Below, piece after piece: positions 1-7,141 of a DNA stretch of 33,971 bases (the first letter of the stretch is position 1; every line of letters begins with the position of its first letter). Source of the DNA: Candidatus Bathyarchaeota archaeon (GTDB taxonomy: Archaea > Thermoproteota > Bathyarchaeia > Bathyarchaeales > Bathycorpusculaceae); assembly GCA_012515445.1 (NCBI GenBank), contig JAAYYI010000073.1, positions 1 to 33,971 on the forward strand, read 5' to 3'. A program made the position numbers and the translations under genes. A model generated the notes under the pieces. The model worked only from the letters and a program-made list of their open reading frames with translations. It was not told the origin of the DNA and searched no databases.

Positions 1-169
1 ATCAGAATAAACATGTTCGGTTTAACGCTTATATACATAAAAGTCATACAACCACTACCGAACGAGTACCACGTTGATATTCCAAGTCTGCACGTTGAAC
101 GCTTGCGGTCATTCTTCTGATAAACATCACAAAAGAGCAAGTGTCGAAAACATTAAGATAATCATTAAG

Positions 170-1192
170 AACGGCTGGACAGAAAAAGCAGTTCATCGAA
201 CAGTTCAAACTAAGCCAAGAAGCTTACTCTAAGTATTATCCTAAAGCAAATTACGGCTCTCAAAAGGTGATCACTTGAACGTTTACAGAAGTCGGTCTTA
301 GCTACAAACGAAAATGGAGCAATGGATACAAACAAAACTTTGTCAGCGCGTATGATGCCTTCGCAGAGATGCTTGGGATACATTGGGAGCCGCCTTACTT
401 TTTGGGAAGAAAAAATCGATTTCTTCCTAACAACAGTCGTTTCTTGTTCTAATTAAAAAATGCTCGATAAAACAAGTCCTTTCTGGAAGAAGAAAAAACA
501 AACAATAGGGGGAACACCAATTTTTTCTTTCAGAACAAAATCAAAAAACCATATGAAAAGGCACTGCCGTTCGTGCCATTAGAACGAGAAGTAGACGCAT
601 TAGTAGCTGGTTGTAGCAAAAAAATAGGCACTTGCATATTAGCTCTAAAAGAAACTGGCTTCAGAATAGGCGAATTATGGCAATGTAAATGGACAGACCT
701 AGACAAAGAAAACTTTACCCTCAAATGTATCGCTGAGAAACACGGCAATCCAAGACAAGTAAAAATATCGGCTAGATTAATGGCAAGGCTATTTACACTA
801 CCTAAAAACAATGAGTACATATTTAGGAACGGAAACCTCAATGCCTTCAGATGGAAGTACGACAGACAAAAGAGTGCACTTGCTATCAAGCTTCAAAACC
901 CACGACTTAAACAGGTAAGATTCCACAGCTTAAGACATTACAAGCAACCAAAGAATACGCAACAACCAGAAACATTCTCTACGTGAAAGAAGTCTTAGGC
1001 CATCGTAACATAAACAGCACCTTAGTCTACACCCATCTGGTACCAGTTGATGACGAAGCCGAGAACGATCATCATGCAACCGCTAAAGATGAGAAAGAAG
1101 CTGGCGAACTAATAGAACAAGCTTGGCAGTACATTCTAACGACTCCACAGGGAATTATGATGTTTAGGAAAGCTAAGAAACGCGGGGAGTAG
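170..1192 (+). pseudogene. decayed tyrosine recombinase (integrase)
   Basis: The remains of an archaeal phage-type integrase are spread over several reading frames. An N-terminal piece reads from about 170 to 285 and ends in a stop. A SAM-like DNA-binding piece around 291-410 reads YKRKWSNGYKQNFVSAYDAF in part. The catalytic domain runs from about 500 to 945 with the first catalytic Arg in TGFRIGEL and the HSLRH box. The last piece (944-1192) has LGHRNINSTLVYTH, which holds the final His and the nucleophile Tyr. The join near 944 is a clean one-base deletion: restoring a G turns AAGCA into AAGGCA and gives a continuous RHYKATKEYATTRNILYV. A stop near 450 also breaks the gene. With at least three lesions it should be inactive. 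It ends 15 bases from the 3' end of the convergent RNase P RNA gene, so it may mark an old integration event. Confidence 0.85.
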
Positions 1193-1207
1193 GTGTATTA
1201 GTAAAAT

Positions 1208-1519
1208 GAGCTGGTGTATTGGTTGTAACCCGCTTTCTGTTATTGTGGCATTCGGCTAATCGGGCTACCCGCGCCTTCCGGCAGATTCTTCATCGGCGAC
1301 CGTTCGCCCTTTCCACTTGCAGGACGGCCGTTTCACCGTTTCCAGCCCAGCGGACTCGACATCACAAATGTGTCATAGCCAATGTCCGGGTGGACGTTTC
1401 GTTTCTGCTCCGTTGCCAAACCTCTCGGTCTGTCCAGAGGACTGCAATTCTGCGTGTGAGCGGAGTTTCCTCAGTCCCCAACTGTGGGGACCGATAGCCA
1501 CGCACCAACTCACCAGCCC
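1208..1519 (-). ncRNA. rnpB: RNase P RNA (archaeal type A-like)
   Basis: This is the RNA subunit of ribonuclease P, which cuts the 5' leader from pre-tRNA. On the minus strand the 5' side carries the conserved GAGGAAACTCCGCTC region and the 3' side carries AACAGAAAGCGGGTTAC. These form helix P4, AAC(U)CCGC against GCGGGUU, including the universally conserved bulged U. The ends form P1: GGGCUGGUGAGUUGGU (1519-1504) pairs with ACCAAUACACCAGCUC (1223-1208), 16 positions with one mismatch. CAGAAACGAAACG lies in the specificity-domain region, also as expected. The length of about 312 nt is normal for archaea. Ends were set by P1, so they may be off by a few bases. Short ORFs in this region are chance readings of the RNA. 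Confidence 0.95.
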
Positions 1520-1533
1520 ATTACGCTGATTTA

Positions 1534-1559
1534 GCGGCGCAGGCAATAAAGCTACCCGC
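1534..1559. repeat. 26-nt repeat, copy 1
   Basis: GCGGCGCAGGCAATAAAGCT followed by ACCCGC matches 2418-2443 at 25 of 26 positions in the same orientation. The two copies bracket the secreted-protein gene. This copy covers the presumed rnpB promoter. Confidence 0.8.
1544..1551 (-). promoter_or_regulatory. probable TATA box of rnpB
   Basis: CTTTATTG on the minus strand is centred about 28 bases upstream of the predicted RNA 5' end at 1519, the usual archaeal distance. It lies inside the 26-nt repeat described separately. Confidence 0.5.
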
Positions 1560-1566
1560 CAGCGAC

Positions 1567-2271
1567 TCAAGGTTTATGGCTGGTTTTTTTGGCAACTACA
1601 AAAGCTATGAGGGCGATTACAACTATTGCGGCTGCTGAGAGAGCGTATACGGACCCAGCTGGGATTGGCTGAATCGACGGGACTTGGGTTGGCGTGGGAC
1701 CTGGGGGGATTGGGGTTTGTATGGATGAGGCAACATTGAAGGTTATTATGCTGTTCGCATATTGAGGAACTGGATAAGCAGAGGTGTCAGTGGGGAAATT
1801 ATTGTATAGAAGGACGTTGCAGGTGGCGTATACTTGTATGGTTTGTTTTCCGTAGGGGATATCTGTTAGGGGTAATTTCAAATAAGATTGGCTTGTGCCG
1901 CTGTAGGCAGTTATGTTTCTGTTGCCCAGCCAGCTTGCATTGTAAGTGACCTCTGTGAGGTAGCCGCCGGCGTTCATAATAGTGCCAAATCCAGCGGGAA
2001 AATAAACATCCTTTGCTAAACTCACAATCATGATGATGGTTGCCGAGTTATTATCCACGATTATGGTGGGGTTGGCATAGTCGGGGTTGGCGTAGTGATT
2101 CATGGGCCAAGATGCGCCGATTTTGTAAAAGAAAATGTTTGGCTCAGCAGAGATATCGGTTGGGGTAAAATGAAATGGGGTACTGGGTTGGGCGATTGCA
2201 GTTAAGGAAACCAGTGTAACACTTAAGAATGTAAGAGAGAAAACGGCGAGAGAGAGGTTTCTTAGTCTCAA
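1567..2271 (-). CDS. secreted, C-terminally anchored surface protein of unknown function
   Basis: The 234-residue product has an N-terminal signal peptide (a basic MRLRN start, then a hydrophobic stretch to about residue 27 ending in LTAIAQP). An extracellular domain rich in Asn, Thr and Tyr follows, then a Pro-rich linker (PTQVPSIQPIPAGS). A single C-terminal membrane helix (about 207-228) and a short basic tail AKKTSHKP end the protein. This is the layout of an archaeal cell-surface protein fixed to the membrane at its C terminus. No enzyme motif was recognised. The start is TTG directly after an in-frame TAG, with no ATG before the signal peptide ends, so TTG is favoured. It is flanked by both copies of the 26-nt repeat and lies beside integrase and PhzF remnants, so it may have arrived with a past rearrangement. 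Confidence 0.7.
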   Translation of the reverse strand: MRLRNLSLAVFSLTFLSVTLVSLTAIAQPSTPFHFTPTDISAEPNIFFYKIGASWPMNHYANPDYANPTIIVDNNSATIIMIVSLAKDVYFPAGFGTIMNAGGYLTEVTYNASWLGNRNITAYSGTSQSYLKLPLTDIPYGKQTIQVYATCNVLLYNNFPTDTSAYPVPQYANSIITFNVASSIQTPIPPGPTPTQVPSIQPIPAGSVYALSAAAIVVIALIAFVVAKKTSHKP

Positions 2272-2352
2272 CTATACACCAATAGAGGCTGTTGACGGTT
2301 TGGAATTAAAGGTTTTTTGTACAGATTCCTTGACAAAGGCCAGTCAAAGTTT

Positions 2353-2445
2353 CTATATGAATATACTGCAGCCGACGATTACCACTTTTCCGCCTACAAA
2401 AACCTCAAGATTCTACAGCGGCGCTGGCAATAAAGCTACCCGCAG
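2353..2445 (-). pseudogene. remnant of a PhzF-family gene C-terminus
   Basis: On the minus strand 2406-2353 reads EVFVGGKVVIVGCSIFI then a stop. This closely parallels the end of the intact PhzF protein encoded at 3738-4622 (IEVLVGGKVVLVGTGTFV, stop). Upstream the match weakens: RVALLPAPL is followed by an in-frame TAG, or by a one-base shift. No start or rest of the gene is present. The 26-nt repeat copy 2 falls within the upstream part. It appears to be a decayed partial duplicate or the scar of a deletion. Confidence 0.55.
2418..2443. repeat. 26-nt repeat, copy 2
   Basis: Matches 1534-1559 at 25 of 26 positions, same orientation, 884 bases away. The remaining intergenic sequence from 2444 to 2643 shows no gene or clear structure to me. 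Confidence 0.8.
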
Positions 2446-2643
2446 TGAATTGGTGAATTCACAAAAAAGGATCGTTTGCTTTGAGTTGTATAAGTACAGG
2501 CGGTAGCAGGCTTGAACAATAATAGATTAATAATATCAAACCTAGGTTTAGCCATAAAGAGCTAAGGTGTTAAGATTGTTATCAGTTGGGAAATTAAACC
2601 AGTGTAAACACGCCATTATTTGCTCAGAGGAGAGGGATTGAGT

Positions 2644-3732
2644 ATGTCGGTTTTCGTGTTTGACAAGGATAGCACAGATACCATACGCTACCTTCTAGCG
2701 ATGAAGCACTTTTCGGAGTACACGATTGGTCCACAGGGCATAGATTTACAGCTCTGCGCGCTGACACTGGAGAGAGTTTTAATTCAGACGGGGCTAAATT
2801 ACCCAAAGTTCCAAAAGGAAAAGCAAAGTGATCTGAAAATTTTTGACATCGTAAAGTTCCTATCCCAAAAAAACATCGTAAACTCATCAGTTGCCAACCA
2901 GCTTTTCGAATACATAAACTTCCATGACTCCATAATCCGCACTGGAGCCAAAATCACCAATGAAGTAGCACACACAATGGCTTCTCAGATTCTGCGGTTC
3001 TTATGCGCTGAAGCAGGAATAAGCATGGAAAAAGAAATTCAAGAGGCAGCCTTCGAAGACATCACTAATCATAAAATCGGGCAGTCGCTAAAAAACGAAG
3101 CTTTTGAAGTTGAAGAAGCAGACTTCGATAATCTAAACCGACTACATTACAAGTCAGCACAAATTCAAAATGAAATATTAAAAAAATTGACTGTACCGCT
3201 AAAGCCGGCAAAGGTATCTGGATTTACGCCATACACAGGCGGCATCATACTTCCGTTCATTACAGAACAGGTATCCAGTAAGAGACCAAGCGATTGCGCC
3301 TACCTTGGAGTAACCTTTACGCCAAACAGCATCAGAATAGGATTAGATTTTGGAGCGCAAGCCCACAAGTCCATAGTAAAATATTATGAACTAATTATAA
3401 ACGGAGCCTTGACATGTGAAATCGAAACATTAAGCCGGAAAGCCGCTGACTACTGCTTCTGCGACACCTACTGGTACTACCACACAAGAAACTTACAGTC
3501 GCTCCAATGGGGCCTAACGATGTATGGGTCTACAAGATTAGCTATAGAGAACGTTATCGAGGAAACAAAGCAGTCGGAGGGCACTGCGTTGTCTGGGCAT
3601 CGATACTTAATCGGCAAGGTAATTCAGAGAAGACCCGAAGACTTCACCTACATCGCTAAAGGCATAATAAACGATGCCGCACGGAACCTAAACGAACTCT
3701 ACCCAATACTAGAGCTTATCGATAAGTCTTAA
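2644..3732 (+). CDS. hypothetical protein, 362 aa
   Basis: I do not recognise this family. The product begins MSVFVFDKDSTDTIRYLLAM and looks soluble, with no signal peptide or membrane segment. The N-terminal half (to about residue 190) is helix-rich and charged. The C-terminal half has a strand-rich stretch around LGVTFTPNSIRIGLDFGAQA and an aromatic segment CFCDTYWYYHTRNLQSLQWG. The ATG at 2644 is chosen over an upstream in-frame TTG (2620) because the purine-rich GAGGAGAGGG at about 2626-2635 then serves as a ribosome-binding site. It stands alone and converges on the PhzF gene with only a few bases between stops. Nothing in the context suggests a role. Confidence 0.75.
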   Translation: MSVFVFDKDSTDTIRYLLAMKHFSEYTIGPQGIDLQLCALTLERVLIQTGLNYPKFQKEKQSDLKIFDIVKFLSQKNIVNSSVANQLFEYINFHDSIIRTGAKITNEVAHTMASQILRFLCAEAGISMEKEIQEAAFEDITNHKIGQSLKNEAFEVEEADFDNLNRLHYKSAQIQNEILKKLTVPLKPAKVSGFTPYTGGIILPFITEQVSSKRPSDCAYLGVTFTPNSIRIGLDFGAQAHKSIVKYYELIINGALTCEIETLSRKAADYCFCDTYWYYHTRNLQSLQWGLTMYGSTRLAIENVIEETKQSEGTALSGHRYLIGKVIQRRPEDFTYIAKGIINDAARNLNELYPILELIDKS

Positions 3733-3737
3733 GCGGT

Positions 3738-4622
3738 CTAAACGAAGGTTCCAGTGCCCACCAGCACTACTTTCCCGCCGACAAGCACTTCGATTTTTTC
3801 GCCGCCTGGATACGCTTTAAGCTGAAGCAGTGAAGGTCTATTAATTTCGCAGCCCTGTTCAACTCTTACATCGATCCTATCTGAACCGAAGTAACGGTAT
3901 CGGGAAAGGTAACCTGCGAGGCAGCCGTTGCCGGAACCAGTCGCTGGATCCTCGGGGATGCCGTATAAATCGACGAATACTCTGACGTTTAGGTTGTTTT
4001 CTGGGCGGTAGGTTTCTGGGCAATAGATGAGGATGCCGCCGTGGACGCGGTCAGCGATTTTCTCCAGCAATCCAAAGTTTACGCGGGCTTTCTTCACTGC
4101 CGCCAGAGTTTTTAACGGTACAATCATGCAGGGTATGCCCGTTGAGACCTCCACAATCGGGTAACGCTCGTCAAAGTTATCTTTTGGCAACTGGAGGATC
4201 GGCGCCAGCTCCTCAACCGAGAAGGCTTCACCGAATACAGGTGGCTTCTGCTTCATCCATGCTACCTCTTGCCCGGCGGCGTCTCTTTGGAATGTTACGG
4301 GAATTTGCCCGATGCCCAAGTTCAGATTCAAAGCGTTGGGTTTTCCTTCAGCAATGTAGTTTCTTATGGTGTATGCGGTGCCAAGGGTGGGGTGACCTGC
4401 AAACGGCACCTCCTGCTGTGGCGCAAAGATGCGCACATCGTACCCGCCGTTTCTGGGCTGGTCGCTTAAGATGAAGGTGGTTTCTGAGAAGTGGGTTTCG
4501 TTGGCGATTCGCTGCATCTGCTCAGTTGACAGCCCCGCCGCATTTCGAAATACAGCAAGCTGGTTGCCGGCGTACTTTTGCTCGGCGAACACATCGACTA
4601 GATAAAACGTTATCTTTGACAT
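3738..4622 (-). CDS. PhzF-family isomerase/epimerase-like protein
   Basis: The 294-residue protein belongs to the PhzF (phenazine biosynthesis-like) fold, two similar beta-barrel halves with the active site between them. Visible signatures are the N-terminal YLVDVFAEQKYAGNQLAVF, the ETHFSETTF segment carrying the family's conserved acidic residue, GHPTLGTAY, and DPATGSGNGCLAGY in the second half. Length is normal. The family includes trans-2,3-dihydro-3-hydroxyanthranilate isomerase and amino-acid epimerases, but most members have no known substrate, so a phenazine role should not be assumed. ATG 4622 is preferred over an upstream TTG (4637) because GGGGAT lies at a good distance before it. 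Its leader region carries the C/U-rich element A. Confidence 0.9.
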   Translation of the reverse strand: MSKITFYLVDVFAEQKYAGNQLAVFRNAAGLSTEQMQRIANETHFSETTFILSDQPRNGGYDVRIFAPQQEVPFAGHPTLGTAYTIRNYIAEGKPNALNLNLGIGQIPVTFQRDAAGQEVAWMKQKPPVFGEAFSVEELAPILQLPKDNFDERYPIVEVSTGIPCMIVPLKTLAAVKKARVNFGLLEKIADRVHGGILIYCPETYRPENNLNVRVFVDLYGIPEDPATGSGNGCLAGYLSRYRYFGSDRIDVRVEQGCEINRPSLLQLKAYPGGEKIEVLVGGKVVLVGTGTFV

Positions 4623-4695
4623 GTTATTGATCCCCAAACATTGTCTAAGCTAGAGCTATATTAAACAGTCTCCCATGGTTTTGCGCCTTTAAAAA

Positions 4696-4730
4696 AGGGA
4701 GAGGGTCCTCGCTCTGAGACGGGTAGGTCC
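4696..4730 (-). ncRNA. C/U-rich conserved element, copy A
   Basis: This 35-nt core (minus strand, starting GGACCTACCCGTCTCAGAGC) is similar without gaps to 9725-9759 (25 of 35) and 33802-33836 (about 26 of 35). A TATA box (TATAAAAAG near 4744-4752) lies upstream at the same spacing as in copy B. It falls in the presumed 5' leader of the PhzF gene, about 75-110 bases before the start codon. GGGAGAC at 4674-4668 could pair with either GUCUC or CUCUCCC in the core. It may be a leader element or the start of a small RNA; function unknown. Confidence 0.5.
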
Positions 4731-4742
4731 TGCTTATGCCGC

Positions 4743-4752
4743 TTTTTATAGG
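4743..4752 (-). promoter_or_regulatory. TATA box upstream of element A and the PhzF gene
   Basis: CTATAAAAAGC on the minus strand, with transcription expected to begin about 25 bases further, near 4722. That would give the PhzF mRNA a leader of roughly 100 nt containing element A. Confidence 0.55.
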
Positions 4753-4769
4753 AGATAGGGAGATAGCCG

Positions 4770-4929
4770 CAGAGCAAGCTGCGCCGTCGTATACAGAATC
4801 ATCACCCAAACACAGCAGCCCAAAGACATTTAGACAAAAACAGCATAGAAACACAACAACCACACAACCCACTAAACCTAACACCAGCAAACGCACAAAC
4901 CCCACAATTACTGTTCTGCATCTGTTTAG
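4770..4929. other. intergenic G-poor stretch
   Basis: Between the PhzF leader and the Fap7-like gene promoter. About 4801-4910 is strikingly poor in G on the plus strand and rich in A and C. Open frames here look like composition artefacts. I see no gene. Confidence 0.5.
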
Positions 4930-4939
4930 AGTATAAATA
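4930..4939 (+). promoter_or_regulatory. TATA box of the Fap7/AK6-like gene
   Basis: AGTATAAATAAGG matches the archaeal TATA consensus. Initiation would fall near 4958, leaving a leader of 45-60 nt. Confidence 0.6.
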
Positions 4940-5019
4940 AGGGGGGTTAGAGAAAAAATCGCAACAGAAGCAGTAGAGCGCCAAAACCAATAAAACCCGC
5001 CATGCCCCAAGCAGTTGTT

Positions 5020-5604
5020 ATGAAACACGTGATTCTGATTACGGGCACACCATGTGTGGGTAAAACCACAGTCGCAAAAGCGCTCACAACAAAACTCAAC
5101 GCCCAATACATTAACTTGACAGACTACGCCAAACAGAACAATCTCATAATCGAGGAGGATCCTGAGCGATGCACCACTGTGATAAATGAGGAGGCAATGC
5201 AGGAAAACCTAGGAGCAACCATCGACGCCTCCGAGAATGGCACAATCGTAATCGACGGCCACTATGCAGCCGCAGTCATTCCCGAGGAGCAAGTCGCACA
5301 GGTCTTCGTGCTACGCCGCAATCCAGTGGAACTCAAAAGCTTTATGGAGAAACGTGGCTACAGCGGAAGCAAACTCTGGGAGAACCTGCAGGCGGAAATC
5401 ATCGACGTCTGCCTAGGTGAAGCGGTGCAGTTCCATGCTGGAAGAGTCTGCGAACTCGACGCCACAGGCAAAACGCCTGAGCAGGTTGTGGAGGAAATTG
5501 TTGAGGTGCTTGAGAAGCGCATTAGCTGCCGAGTTGGCACAATCGATTGGATGGGAACACTTGAGAAAGAAGGAATACTTGACCAGTACCTTAAACCCAT
5601 GTAG
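5020..5604 (+). CDS. Fap7/AK6-type adenylate kinase-like NTPase
   Basis: A P-loop protein of 194 residues from this start. Walker A is GTPCVGKTT at the very N terminus, followed by a short adenylate-kinase-like core with VIDGHYAAAVIP and VFVLRRNPVELKSFMEKRGY, where Arg residues would contact phosphates. The early P-loop, short lid and length fit the AK6/Fap7 group. In eukaryotes and archaea that group has adenylate kinase/ATPase activity and takes part in maturation of the small ribosomal subunit (uS11). An upstream in-frame ATG at 5002 would add six residues; I prefer 5020 because MKHVILITGTP is the usual family beginning. It stands divergent from the PhzF gene with its own TATA box and converges on the nuclease-like gene one base away. 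Confidence 0.85.
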   Translation: MKHVILITGTPCVGKTTVAKALTTKLNAQYINLTDYAKQNNLIIEEDPERCTTVINEEAMQENLGATIDASENGTIVIDGHYAAAVIPEEQVAQVFVLRRNPVELKSFMEKRGYSGSKLWENLQAEIIDVCLGEAVQFHAGRVCELDATGKTPEQVVEEIVEVLEKRISCRVGTIDWMGTLEKEGILDQYLKPM

Positions 5605-5605
5605 C

Positions 5606-5965
5606 TTATCTGAAGCTGCCGATCTTCTGCCTAGTCAGTAGCGTGATTTTTCGGCGGTTACTATACGATTTCGCGTGGTCGCTGAATTTTTCGCCGATCA
5701 TAATCGGGCTCGAAAGCCCAACATCCTCCGAAGCCGTGTCTAAGTTGATGATCACGTTAACGCCGATGGTGCGGTTCCAATCCCTGACCCAGACACCTTG
5801 TTCCATTCGGCCCTTCTGCACGATCAAGTCAAAGTGCCGCAGTACGCCGCTGTTGCCTTCAAGCATAACGCTCTCGCTGTTAACCTTGAAGCCTTCCTTC
5901 TTAAAGTAATCAATCGCCAATGCTACCAGATGCGACCGCTGTACAGCTCCCTCTTCACTGCTCAT
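5606..5965 (-). CDS. small restriction-endonuclease-fold-like protein
   Basis: The 119-residue product has the pattern SHLVALAIDYFKKEGFKV, then RHFDLIVQKG and a strand-rich centre with VWVRDWNRTIGVNVIINLD. It ends KITLLTRQKIGSF. The helix, the D of FDLIV and the following strands resemble the core of small PD-(D/E)XK or Mrr-like archaeal proteins. I cannot see the full D...ExK triad, so catalysis is doubtful and the family assignment is an inference from pattern only. Its stop lies next to that of the Fap7-like gene. Confidence 0.6.
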   Translation of the reverse strand: MSSEEGAVQRSHLVALAIDYFKKEGFKVNSESVMLEGNSGVLRHFDLIVQKGRMEQGVWVRDWNRTIGVNVIINLDTASEDVGLSSPIMIGEKFSDHAKSYSNRRKITLLTRQKIGSFR

Positions 5966-6211
5966 CGTCCATTTTCCTCAGTGCTTTGTTAACTGTTATC
6001 TCTCTGAATGTGGAAAAGCCTTTCTGTTTTAAAAGACAGCAACCTGCAGACACTCCAGAGGATAACCGATTGAGATGTAAAGAGAACATTAAACAACCAA
6101 TAAATACCAGCAAAATTAACTATCACCCTTTAGGCAAAAAAGACAATATTAAAAACAACTTTCATTTGCTCAAACTCAACAAGTTGCCTTTCAAGTGAAA
6201 CATAAGGGTAG

Positions 6212-6829
6212 ATGCATGTAATGGAGACACATTGGGAACGAGTCGCTAAAACTCGAATGGGAAAATACATTACAGAAATCGAAACACGGTTCATCGAAAA
6301 AAATCTTAACCCTACGTCACTATCAATTGTAATGGATGTAGGCGCAGAAGCAGGAAGGTTTTCCCAGCTTAACACAAACATACAGACGGTAAGCATAGAC
6401 ATCAACAAACAAAGCCTCAAAAGATTACAGAAGAAAACTCCAAACACCTACATAATCCAAGCAGACGCCAGACAAATCCCCATAAAAAACGGGGTTTTCG
6501 ACGCAATCACAATGATCGAAGTCCTTGATTATATTCCTGAACTGCAGAAAACCTTCTGTGAGGCTTACCGCACTCTGAAACCAGAGACTTCACTCATCTT
6601 ATCCTTTGGCAATAAATCCAGCCTTAAGGCGAAACTAAGAAAACTCGGCGGAAAATCATACCTACACACCGATGGCAACATCAGCAAAGCGCTTAAAGAA
6701 ACAGAGTTTACACTCAAGAAAAAAACTGGTTACAGTTGGCTGATGTTTGGGAGAATGTCACAAAATCCGCTGATTCCTACGCTGGCAAAAATGGAAAATG
6801 CTTTTGGATTTAGAAAAATCCAAGTGTAA
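6212..6829 (+). CDS. class I SAM-dependent methyltransferase
   Basis: The 205-residue protein has the Rossmann methyltransferase core. Motif I is VMDVGAEAGRFS (a variant of the ExGxGxG loop that binds S-adenosylmethionine). The acidic residue at the end of strand 2 is in VSIDIN. Motif II is QADARQIPIKNGVFDAITMIEVLDYI, and TLKPETSLILSFGNKSS follows as the typical post-motif strand. It looks like the Methyltransf_11/UbiE-like group, whose substrates range from quinones to sugars and proteins, so none is proposed. A second in-frame ATG (6221) is possible; AAGGG lies closer to 6212. The 245 bases before it hold only an A+T-rich promoter-like region (AATAAATACC near 6100). Confidence 0.85.
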   Translation: MHVMETHWERVAKTRMGKYITEIETRFIEKNLNPTSLSIVMDVGAEAGRFSQLNTNIQTVSIDINKQSLKRLQKKTPNTYIIQADARQIPIKNGVFDAITMIEVLDYIPELQKTFCEAYRTLKPETSLILSFGNKSSLKAKLRKLGGKSYLHTDGNISKALKETEFTLKKKTGYSWLMFGRMSQNPLIPTLAKMENAFGFRKIQV

Positions 6830-6901
6830 GTCCATGGGTGCTTATCCAAGCGGTAAAACAAAAACCGCAAACAACCCAATGATGGTAGCAGAAAAATATA
6901 G

Positions 6902-6909
6902 GTATAAAA
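6902..6909 (+). promoter_or_regulatory. TATA box of the zinc-ribbon gene
   Basis: GGTATAAAACG is centred about 29 bases before the TTG at 6935. This implies a transcript that is leaderless or has a leader of a few bases, and supports that start. Confidence 0.55.
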
Positions 6910-6934
6910 CGCAAGATTAAAGCAGGAAACTCAA

Positions 6935-7141
6935 TTGGCACCGATACTAATCTTAAAATGCACAAAATGCGGGGGATACATCCTCGCCAAGCACGCTCAA
7001 AAAGCCAAGGTGTGCCCCTACTGTGGAATAAAAATTAACCTGCAAAAAGCCATCCGAGTCGCCGCAGCAGAAAACGCATTCGACGCCTCCGAAATCATCA
7101 AACGCCTAAAAGCAGAAAAAGGCTTCAACCACAAACCCTAA
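6935..7141 (+). CDS. small zinc-ribbon protein (DUF1922-like)
   Basis: The 68-residue product consists of a zinc ribbon, CTKCGGYILAK then KVCPYCG, with four Cys that should bind one zinc, followed by a charged helical tail. The CxCG...LAK...K.CPYCG spacing resembles the archaeal DUF1922 zinc ribbon. No activity is known for that family to my knowledge. The start is TTG, supported by the TATA box at the right distance and by AGGAAA just upstream. Its stop overlaps the stop of the convergent tRNA thiolase gene by four bases. A link to RNA or translation is only suggested by the neighbour. Confidence 0.75.
   Translation: MAPILILKCTKCGGYILAKHAQKAKVCPYCGIKINLQKAIRVAAAENAFDASEIIKRLKAEKGFNHKP

Noticed and set aside
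944-985. Programmed frameshift in the integrase
   Set aside because: Other lesions (stops near 285 and 450, missing N-terminus) show general decay; no slippery sequence is evident.
1219-1570. Small proteins on both strands
   Set aside because: They lie in the RNase P RNA gene, whose helices P1 and P4 are clear.
2300-2506. 68-aa plus-strand ORF
   Set aside because: It runs antisense through the PhzF remnant and repeat copy 2, with no ribosome-binding site or recognisable features.
4645-5106. A 153-aa minus-strand protein rich in Cys, Phe and Val
   Set aside because: It covers the C/U-rich element, a G-poor stretch and the start of a convincing plus-strand gene; composition is an artefact.
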